DNA of 51,497 bases from Anaerolineaceae bacterium (GTDB lineage: Bacteria; Chloroflexota; Anaerolineae; Anaerolineales; UBA11657): positions 1 through 51,497 of the forward strand of contig BGOS01000021.1 in assembly GCA_003569365.1 (NCBI GenBank), in the 5' to 3' direction. The translations under genes were made by a program, and so were the position numbers. Positions 45,233 to 51,497 of the stretch are shown one piece after another. Position 1 is the stretch's first letter; each line of letters begins with the position of its first letter. A model generated the notes under the pieces. That model did not search any database and was not told the origin of the DNA. It saw only the letters and a program-made list of their open reading frames with translations.

Positions 45233-46666
45233 TCAGACGCCCATCTCCAGGTGCGTGGTACCGATCTTGCGCAGCGCCACCACAAAGGCCGCGGTGCGAA
45301 AGTCCTGCACTGCCGGCTCGTTCAGCAGCACGGTGCGAATCTCCTGATAGGCGAGGCGCATCGTGTCATCGAGGCCGGAGCGCACCAGCGCCAGCTCGTC
45401 TGCGCCGGCCGTGAGGTCTGCGCGCAGCGCTGCCGGCACAGCTTTGCCCGTCATTTGCTCCAGCGCATTTGCAAATTGCTCGCCGCGGTGCTCGTCCAGC
45501 CGGCGCTGCATGCGCCCAAAGCGGATATGCGAGAGGTTCTTGATCCACTCAAAGTAAGACACCACCACGCCGCCGCAATTCACGAGTGCATCCGGCAAAA
45601 TCACCACGCCGCGCTGGCGCAGAATCTCGTCGGCAGCAAAGCTCACGGGCCCGTTGGCAGCTTCCACCAGCAGTGGCGCGCGCACGCGCGCAGCGTTGTG
45701 CACAGTGATCTGGTTTTCCATCGCTGCCGGCAGCAGAATGTCACATTCTAATTCCAGGCCAGCCCGCGAGTCTGGCTGGTGCTGCGCGTTGCCGGCAAAA
45801 CCCGTTACGCCACCGCGGGCACTGATGTGCTGGCGCACCGCTTCCACCGCGAGCCCGTCCGGCGCAAACAGCAGCCCGTCATGTTCCAGAATGGCTATCA
45901 CGCGCACGCCATCCTCCTCAGATAAAAACTTTGCGGCGTGGTAACCCACATTGCCAAGGCCTTGCACCACCATGCGCTTGCCCTGCAGCCCGCCAGTGAG
46001 TTTGGCGCGCTGCACGTCCTCCGGGTGGCGGAAGAACTCGCGCAGCACATACTGCACGCCGCGCCCGGTGGCCTCCACGCGCCCGCGAATGCCGCCGGCT
46101 GTTACCGGCTTGCCGGTGACGCAGCCAAGATGATTGATGTCTTGCGGGCGCAGGCGCTTGTACTCGTCCGCCATCCACGCCATCTCGCGCGCGCCCGTGC
46201 CCATGTCTGGCGCGGGCACGTTGCCGCTGGGGCTCATAAACTCATGCTCTACAAGCTCGCGCGTAAAGCGGCGGGTGATCGCCTCCATCTCGGCAGCATC
46301 GTGCTGGCGCGGGTCAATAATCAGCGCGCCCTTTGCGCCGCCAAATGGTACGTCCGCAATGGCGCACTTGTACGTCATCAGCGCTGCCAGCGCCTCCACC
46401 TCGTCTTGCGACACATGCGGCGCATAGCGGATACCGCCCTTTGTGGGCAGCCGATGCGTACTATGCACGGCACGCCAGCCCTTGAACACATGGTAGCTGC
46501 CGTCGCGCAGCTTTACCGGAAACTGCACCTGCAGCACGCTGTTTACGGCCTTGATTTCGCCCGCCAGGCCGGGCGGCAGTTTTACATGCGCCAGCGCGCG
46601 ATCCACCATGCGGTCCACGCTGGCGCTGAACGATTCTTCTGGTGCGGTTGTAAGGGGCATGGGCAA
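45233..46666 (-). CDS. Glutamate dehydrogenase (Glu/Leu/Phe/Val family)
   Basis: Oxidative deamination of glutamate (or a hydrophobic amino acid) with NAD(P). It is 477 aa. The catalytic Lys lies in KGGIRYAPHVSQDEVEALA and the PFGGAKGALIIDP motif, both standard for GDH. The Rossmann stretch is VVQGLGNVGYHAAKFL. EAANGPVSFAADEILRQRGV and PDALVNCGGVVVSYFEW mark the family. Glutamate preference over a branched-chain substrate cannot be proven from sequence. It diverges from the TIM-barrel gene across 64 bases. Confidence 0.92.
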   Translation of the reverse strand: MPMPLTTAPEESFSASVDRMVDRALAHVKLPPGLAGEIKAVNSVLQVQFPVKLRDGSYHVFKGWRAVHSTHRLPTKGGIRYAPHVSQDEVEALAALMTYKCAIADVPFGGAKGALIIDPRQHDAAEMEAITRRFTRELVEHEFMSPSGNVPAPDMGTGAREMAWMADEYKRLRPQDINHLGCVTGKPVTAGGIRGRVEATGRGVQYVLREFFRHPEDVQRAKLTGGLQGKRMVVQGLGNVGYHAAKFLSEEDGVRVIAILEHDGLLFAPDGLAVEAVRQHISARGGVTGFAGNAQHQPDSRAGLELECDILLPAAMENQITVHNAARVRAPLLVEAANGPVSFAADEILRQRGVVILPDALVNCGGVVVSYFEWIKNLSHIRFGRMQRRLDEHRGEQFANALEQMTGKAVPAALRADLTAGADELALVRSGLDDTMRLAYQEIRTVLLNEPAVQDFRTAAFVVALRKIGTTHLEMGV

Positions 46667-46730
46667 AATCCAGCTGGCTTAGAATAACTATATTGTAAGC
46701 GCAACGGGTGGGACGCTGCGCACAGACTCG

Positions 46731-47519
46731 ATGATGGGAAAAATAACGCAATCGGTATCGTGGTGGTGCTATGTGCCCGGCCTGCTAACTGCGGATGAAT
46801 TCCTGGCAGCTGCCATGCATGCCGGCTTCACAGCGATTGACCTTGTGCCGCCGGAACAGTGGGCGCGTGTAAAAGACTGCGGGCTGCAAATCTCGTCGGC
46901 GGTCGGCCATGCGTCAATTGAGCTGGGCCTGAATCGCGCTGAGCAGCACGCACGCATCGAGCAGGAGCTGGGTGCAAGCATTGCGCTGGCCACGCAGTGG
47001 GCTATTCCAAATTTGGTTTGCTTTAGCGGCAGCCGTCACAGTGCCACGGATGCGGAGGCTGCGCACATCACGGCAGCCGGCCTTGCCCGTGTTTCAGGTG
47101 CAGCAACGGCAGCCGGCGTTACGCTGCTGTTGGAGCTGCTCAACAGCCGCGTGGACCATCCCGGTTACCAGGCGGACCGCACGGACTGGGGTGTGCAGGT
47201 TTGCAGGCTGGCGGGCGCAGCGAGCGTACGCCTGCTGTACGACATCTATCACATGCAAATTATGGAGGGCGACGTGATCCGCACGGTCGAGCGTGCGATC
47301 GGATCGATCGCGCACTTTCACACTGGCGGCAATCCGGGCCGCAATGATTTGGACTCTAGTCAGGAGCTTTGCTACCCGGCGATCCTGAATGCAATTGCGC
47401 GCACCGGCTTCGAGGGTTTTGTGGCGCATGAGTTCATCCCGAAGGGCGATCCGCGCCAGGCGCTGCAGCGCACGTTCGCCGAGTGCGCGCCGGCGCTTGA
47501 AGCGCAGTGGCCCGCGTGA
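46731..47519 (+). CDS. Hydroxypyruvate isomerase-like TIM-barrel protein
   Basis: Xylose isomerase-like barrel of 262 aa, closest in pattern to Hyi/hydroxypyruvate isomerase: LLELLNSRVDHPGYQ, LLYDIYHMQIMEGDVIRTV and IAHFHTGGNPGRNDLD carry the usual Glu, Asp, His metal ligands. Start MMGKI at 46731 (a second ATG is at 46734). No redundant gene for hydroxypyruvate metabolism is nearby, so the substrate is uncertain; it opens the catabolic cluster with the carnitine genes. Confidence 0.85.
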   Translation: MMGKITQSVSWWCYVPGLLTADEFLAAAMHAGFTAIDLVPPEQWARVKDCGLQISSAVGHASIELGLNRAEQHARIEQELGASIALATQWAIPNLVCFSGSRHSATDAEAAHITAAGLARVSGAATAAGVTLLLELLNSRVDHPGYQADRTDWGVQVCRLAGAASVRLLYDIYHMQIMEGDVIRTVERAIGSIAHFHTGGNPGRNDLDSSQELCYPAILNAIARTGFEGFVAHEFIPKGDPRQALQRTFAECAPALEAQWPA

Positions 47520-47578
47520 GCACAAAAATGTCCGCGCATCGTTGGTTGTGAAGCGCTGCCCGCAGGCCACATAAATCT

Positions 47579-47610
47579 TTGCGGGTAGGCAGCTGCCTAC
47601 GGGGTAAAAT
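47579..47610 (+). promoter_or_regulatory. Promoter with a 16-bp palindrome upstream of the BKACE gene
   Basis: A perfect palindrome GTAGGCAGCTGCCTAC (47585-47600) lies between a TTGCGG (47579-47584) and a TAAAAT box (47605-47610). The -35 to -10 spacer is 20 bases, longer than ideal, which would suit a regulator-dependent promoter. Likely operator for the carnitine genes. Confidence 0.5.
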
Positions 47611-47714
47611 GCGCAGATGACAACGCGGAGCCACCTGCGCAAAGCTGACTGGCCGCTGCCCGCAATCGGTTAATAAAAGTTCTTCCTGATAGTCTTCAAT
47701 CTCTGCCGGCGCTA

Positions 47715-48611
47715 ATGAACACCGAAGTCTTTATCACTTGTGCCGTGACTGGAGCTGGCGAAACCACGGCCAAAAGCGACAAGGTGCCGGTCACGCCGCA
47801 GCAGATTGCCGACTCGGCGATCGACGCTGCAAAAGCGGGCGCAGCTATTGCGCACATTCATGTGCGCGATCCGCTCACCGGCCGCGGCTGCCGCCGGTTG
47901 GATTTGTATACGGAGGTTGTTGAGCGTATCCGTGCGTCTGGGACCGATGTGATCATCAACCTGACGGCTGGCATGGGCGGCGATCTGGTGCTTGGCGGCG
48001 TCGAGCAGGTGCTGCCGCTGGATGCAGCGGGCACAGACATGGCCGGCGCAACCGAGCGGCTTGAGCATGTAGCCCGGCTGCGCCCGGAGATGTGCACGCT
48101 TGATTGCGGCACCATGAACTTTTCATCCGGCGGCGACTACATTATGGCCAACACGCCGAGCGTGCTGCGTGCGATGGCGGCGCAGGTCAGGGCGCTTGGC
48201 GTGCGGCCCGAGCTTGAAGTTTTTGACACCGGGCACCTTGTCATGGTGAAAGATCTGGTGGCTGCGGGCCTGATCGATAACCCGCTGCTAATCCAATTCT
48301 GCATGGGCATCGCGTATGGCGCACCGGACGATCCGACAACGCTGCTGGCACTGGTGCATCAGCTGCCCGCGGGCGCAATTTTTTCCGCGTTTGCAATCGG
48401 GCGCATGCAACTGCCGTATGTGGCGATGGCAGCGCTTGCCGGCGGCAACGTGCGGGTTGGCCTTGAAGACAACATTTACCTCAGCCGCGGGCGCATGGCA
48501 ACCAATGCGGAACTTGTGGCGCGCGCTGTGACAATTCTTCAGGCTATGAATGTGAGCGTGCTGGGTCCGGCGGCCGTGCGCGAAAAGCTGCAGCTCAAAA
48601 AGCACGCGTGA
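47715..48611 (+). CDS. BKACE-family beta-keto acid cleavage enzyme (dehydrocarnitine cleavage likely)
   Basis: Zn-dependent enzyme of the Kce/BKACE family that condenses a beta-keto acid with acetyl-CoA to give acetoacetate and a new CoA ester. It is 298 aa. The metal ligands are visible in AHIHVRDPLTG (two His, near 46-50), the Glu is in GLEDNIYLSRG, and PEMCTLDCGTMNFS matches the family. Because the next gene is a carnitine dehydrogenase/thioesterase fusion, 3-dehydrocarnitine is the most likely substrate, giving betainyl-CoA. It overlaps that gene by 4 bases. Confidence 0.9.
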   Translation: MNTEVFITCAVTGAGETTAKSDKVPVTPQQIADSAIDAAKAGAAIAHIHVRDPLTGRGCRRLDLYTEVVERIRASGTDVIINLTAGMGGDLVLGGVEQVLPLDAAGTDMAGATERLEHVARLRPEMCTLDCGTMNFSSGGDYIMANTPSVLRAMAAQVRALGVRPELEVFDTGHLVMVKDLVAAGLIDNPLLIQFCMGIAYGAPDDPTTLLALVHQLPAGAIFSAFAIGRMQLPYVAMAALAGGNVRVGLEDNIYLSRGRMATNAELVARAVTILQAMNVSVLGPAAVREKLQLKKHA

Positions 48612-50089
48612 CCGCACGCCAGTCACTCTCCACCGTCGGCCTGCTTGGCGGCGGGGTCATCGGCGCCGGCTGGGCCGCGCGCTTCCTGCTCAACGGCATC
48701 AATGTGCGCATCTACGATGTAGACCCGCAAGCCGAACGCAAAGTGGGCGAGGTGCTGGCCCTTGCGCGCCGCGCCTACGCAAAAATGCTGCTGGCACCGC
48801 TGCCGGCAGCGGGCACGCTCACCTTTGTTGATTCGCCCGAAGCTGCCGTGGCCGGCGTCGACTTTGTGCAAGAGAGCGCGCCCGAGCGCCTTGACCTCAA
48901 GCAGCAACTGCTGGCACAGGCCAGCCGCGCTGCAGCGCCGCACGTTGTGTTTGGCTCGTCCACATCCGGTTTGTTGCCCACGCAGCTGCAGGCGCACATG
49001 GAACACCCCGAGCGGCTTGTCGTCGGGCATCCATTTAACCCCGTTTACCTGCTGCCGCTGATTGAGGTGTGCGGCGGCGACCGCACCTCGGCTGCAACCC
49101 GCGAACGCGCGCGCGCCGTGTACTCCGCCGTGGGCATGCGGCCGCTGCTGCTGCGCAAAGAAATCGACGGCTTCGTTGCTGACCGGCTGATGGAGGCCTT
49201 GTGGCGTGAAGCTTTGTGGCTCGTGAATGACGGCGTCGCCACTGCCGAAGAAATTGACGATGCCATCCGCTTTGGCGCCGGTTTGCGCTGGTCCTTCATG
49301 GGTACATTCCTCGTCTATCGCATTGCCGGTGGCGAGGCCGGCATGCGCCACTTCATGGCGCAGTTTGGCCCCGCGCTCAAATGGCCATGGACAAAGCTCA
49401 TGGACGTTCCGGAAATCACCCCCGACCTGCTTGACCGGCTGGTGGCGCAGTCCGATGCGCAGGCAGGTGGAAAATCGATCCGGCAACTTGAGGCGCTGCG
49501 CGATGACTGCCTTGTGGCGGTAATGCAGGGCCTGCGCCAAGTGGGCTTTGGGGCCGGTGAAACTCTTGCCGCATACGAACGCTCACTCTTTAGCGGCGCA
49601 ACTCCGCCCCCCGCCCGCATTGATGCGCCGATTGAGGTGCAGCGCCGCCACATTCCCGCCGATTGGACGGACTACAACGGCCACACCAATGACAGCCGCT
49701 ACATGCAGCTCTCAAGCGAGGCGATGGACGAGTTCTTCCGGTCCATTGGCTTCAATGCCGGATATCTCGCCAGCGGGCGCTCCTTCTACACTGTTGAGAG
49801 TCATGTGCGTTACCTTGGCGAGAGCAAGGCGGGCGATGAGATTGTGGTGACGGCGCAGGTTGTGCAGCTCGGCGAAAAACGCGTGCACCTGCACTCGGTG
49901 ATGGCGCGGCCGGATGGCACGCCGGTGGCAACAGCCGAGCACCTCTACCTGCACGTGGATACGGCGCTAAAGAAATCCAGTCCGCTTGGGGCAGAGCTGC
50001 TGCAGGCGCTCGCGCCAATTGCCGCAGCGCATGCCAAGCTGCCGCGCCCCGCCGGCAGCGGGCGCTATGTGGGCCAGAGCGTAAAGTGA
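48608..50089 (+). CDS. L-carnitine 3-dehydrogenase fused to a thioesterase
   Basis: A 493-aa fusion. The N-terminal part (about 1-320) is a 3-hydroxyacyl-CoA dehydrogenase-type fold (VGLLGGGVIGAGWAARFL near 9-26; VVGHPFNPVYLLPLIEVCGG) as in carnitine 3-dehydrogenase. The C-terminal part (about 340-470) is a hot-dog thioesterase starting DWTDYNGHTNDSRYM. Known fusions of this kind oxidise L-carnitine to 3-dehydrocarnitine and hydrolyse betainyl-CoA to glycine betaine. The GTG start at 48608 overlaps the upstream stop. The two steps flank the BKACE reaction, so the pair makes carnitine to betaine plus acetoacetate. Confidence 0.92.
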   Translation: MTARQSLSTVGLLGGGVIGAGWAARFLLNGINVRIYDVDPQAERKVGEVLALARRAYAKMLLAPLPAAGTLTFVDSPEAAVAGVDFVQESAPERLDLKQQLLAQASRAAAPHVVFGSSTSGLLPTQLQAHMEHPERLVVGHPFNPVYLLPLIEVCGGDRTSAATRERARAVYSAVGMRPLLLRKEIDGFVADRLMEALWREALWLVNDGVATAEEIDDAIRFGAGLRWSFMGTFLVYRIAGGEAGMRHFMAQFGPALKWPWTKLMDVPEITPDLLDRLVAQSDAQAGGKSIRQLEALRDDCLVAVMQGLRQVGFGAGETLAAYERSLFSGATPPPARIDAPIEVQRRHIPADWTDYNGHTNDSRYMQLSSEAMDEFFRSIGFNAGYLASGRSFYTVESHVRYLGESKAGDEIVVTAQVVQLGEKRVHLHSVMARPDGTPVATAEHLYLHVDTALKKSSPLGAELLQALAPIAAAHAKLPRPAGSGRYVGQSVK

Positions 50090-50335
50090 CGGACGGTGGT
50101 GCGCCCGCAGCAAGCTGGTCGTCAATGAACCAAATGCCGCGGCTGAGAGTGACTCACCATAACTCCTGCGGGAGCACAGTGGAGGCCTGCCAGTAATGCA
50201 GCTGCCCGAAGCGCGAAATCCGCACGCGCGGTCTTGGGAGGTGCGATCTTTGTATGAAAGACCTGGGCTGCCCCGAAGGGCGCGGCACGGCGCGGGCTGG
50301 TGGTTAAGCGCTGCGGAACGCTGCCCGAAAGCCAG
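50090..50335. other. Intergenic stretch with no gene recognised
   Basis: About 246 bases between the fusion gene and the Rieske gene. It holds several GC-rich hairpin-capable segments but no recognised riboswitch, tRNA or convincing frame on either strand. Confidence 0.5.
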
Positions 50336-51387
50336 ATGATAAACACCGCTGCACAAAACCTGCGCGCTTGCTGGCATCCGGTGGCTTATGCCCATGCAGT
50401 GACGGATACGCCATACGCCGCAAAACTTCTGGGCGAGGCGCTGGTGATCTGGCGGGCAGCGGACGGGACACCGCATGCTATGAAAGATTTGTGCATCCAC
50501 CGCGGCACTGCGTTATCGCTGGGCTGGGTTAGTGGCAGCGAGCTGGTGTGCGGCTATCACGGCTGGCGCTACAACACCAGCGGCGCGTGCACACTCATTC
50601 CCCAAAAAGTTGCCAGTACCGCCATCCCGGTTAAAGCGCGGGTGGAACGCTTTACTTGCATCGAAAAGTTTGGGCTGATTTGGGTGGCCTTGCAAGAGCC
50701 GCTGCGTTACCCGTTGCCGGAGATACCCGAGCTGGAGAACGGGCAATGGAAGGTGGTGAACACAGGTCCGTTTAGCTGGGAGAGTGATGCTTCGCGCCAG
50801 GTGGAAAACTTCACTGATTTTGGCCATTTCCCATGGGTGCACCCCGGGTTGTTGGGCGATGTAAACCGGCCGGTTGTGCCCGATCACAAAGTGGAAGTGC
50901 GTGACCATGTGCTGCACTACACCATTGTGCGCCCGGAAGCCGCCAACACGGATGACTTCCCGGTGTTTGGCAATGAGCAGGCTGCGGCACCCGAGCGCCG
51001 CAGCCGCTACGAGCTGCATCTGCCGTATACGATTGTGCTGCGCCTGGGCTGGGGTGGAGCGAAAGGCATGGTGTATTTCTTTGCGGCGCAGCCGATTGAT
51101 AAAAACCATTGCCGCGGTTATTGCATCATCGGACGCAACTATGATCTGGACCAGCCGGACTCTGTCTTGCAGGCTTTGAGGACACCATCTTCGGGCAGGA
51201 CAAGCGCATAGTGGAATCACAGCGGCCGGAGCAAGTGCCGTTTGATTTGGCGGCCGAGCTGCACCTGACTTTCGACAATGTTGCCATTAATTACCGCCGT
51301 GCCATGCATGCGCAGGCGCTGGACTATTACCACTACCTGGATGTGGCGGATGTAGAATTGCACAGTATCTGGAGATTATCTTCTATC
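50336..51387 (+). CDS. Rieske (2Fe-2S) non-heme iron oxygenase (apparent frameshift)
   Basis: Oxygenase alpha subunit of the VanA/demethylase-like branch. It begins MINTAAQNLRACWHPVAYAH at 50336. The Rieske ligands are CIHRGTA and CGYHGW, and the mononuclear iron site is in NFTDFGHFPWVHPG. The frame stops at 51211, but after the TTT run at 51175-51177 the other frame carries on with FEDTIFGQDKRIVESQRPEQ, so one base is probably missing. The true end is unclear: the restored frame stays open beyond 51387. Downstream of carnitine genes it might demethylate betaine, but VanA-type substrates vary. Confidence 0.85.
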
Positions 51388-51497
51388 ATGTCTACCCCTA
51401 CCAAAAGTCGTCTACTGCGCGGACGCGGCTTTCTGCTCGCACCCATTGCATTGATCGTACTTTACTATGGCGCATATTTTTTTCTTCGTGGCCCTCT
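51388..51497 (+). CDS. Start of a membrane protein (partial)
   Basis: An ATG at 51388 opens a frame with a basic start (MSTPTKSRLLRGRG) and a hydrophobic helix (FLLAPIALIVLYYGAYFFL), then leaves the window. This is the N-terminus of a membrane or exported protein, but it is in the same frame as the shifted Rieske reading, so it might instead be a read-through. Confidence 0.45.
   Translation, partial: MSTPTKSRLLRGRGFLLAPIALIVLYYGAYFFLRGP

Noticed and set aside
50140-50155. GGCTGAGAGTGACTCA, reminiscent of a TPP riboswitch core
   Set aside because: Only the CTGAGA stretch fits; the second conserved TPP segment and the required stems are missing.

Overview
The window looks like a chromosomal segment of a GC-rich bacterium. 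Chloroflexota (Anaerolineae-like) is the best guess. This rests on the gene set and style: LysM/M23 peptidases, a citramalate-based leu/ilv operon, a DnaD-like plus DnaC-like pair after dnaB, a YacL-type PIN/TRAM protein, and an EF-Tu reading PGHRDY where proteobacterial EF-Tu has PGHADY. It is an inference, not a database result. No phage, insertion sequence or CRISPR array is visible. Nearly all genes are ordinary core genes, and long antisense reading frames over them are shadows.

Region 1 (1-2600): a cell-wall peptidase (minus) diverges from a lipoprotein alpha/beta hydrolase (plus). Region 2 (2700-15700): one long plus-strand operon for branched-chain amino acids: CBS protein, ilvB, ilvN, ilvC, leuA, leuC, leuD, cimA, an ATP-grasp ligase, a YbaK-type deacylase, leuB, pheA. 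It is preceded by a strong promoter, a 33-codon open frame packed with Leu, Ile and Val codons, and a perfect intrinsic terminator. This reads as a classic translation-coupled attenuator and is the best finding in the window.

Region 3 (15700-17100): three minus-strand tRNA genes and an unrecognised Pro/Gly-rich protein. Region 4 (17300-22900): tRNA-Thr, tRNA-Tyr, tRNA-Thr, tuf, rpmG, tRNA-Trp, secE, nusG, rplK, rplA, an L10-type leader with an attenuator hairpin, rplJ, rplL. NusG has a long acidic N-terminal extension. Region 5 (22870-28870): Nudix hydrolase, bifunctional nuclease, dnaB, a DnaD-like protein, a DnaC-like protein with two tandem AAA+ modules, and an aldehyde dehydrogenase.

Region 6 (28940-34200, minus): a 103-bp inverted copy of the end of the first hydrolase gene, then murJ, a C39 peptidase/TPR protein, a hypothetical protein, a methyltransferase and a lipid kinase. 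Region 7 (34300-40270, plus): sugar epimerase, 3-methyladenine glycosylase, fabI, a structured leader with a terminator in front of a PIN/TRAM gene, cysS, rlmB. Region 8 (40300-46670): class II aldolase diverging from a PfkB kinase, a voltage-gated K+ channel with a zinc ribbon tail, a small zinc-finger protein, FtsB-like protein, tRNA-Leu, acyl-CoA dehydrogenase, glutamate dehydrogenase. Region 9 (46730-end, plus): TIM-barrel isomerase-like protein, BKACE enzyme, carnitine dehydrogenase/thioesterase fusion, Rieske oxygenase, and the start of a membrane protein; this looks like carnitine-to-betaine catabolism.

Four genes (M23 peptidase, murJ, PfkB kinase, Rieske) are each interrupted by what looks like one missing base, three of them in homopolymer runs. 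Sequencing or assembly error is the likeliest reason.
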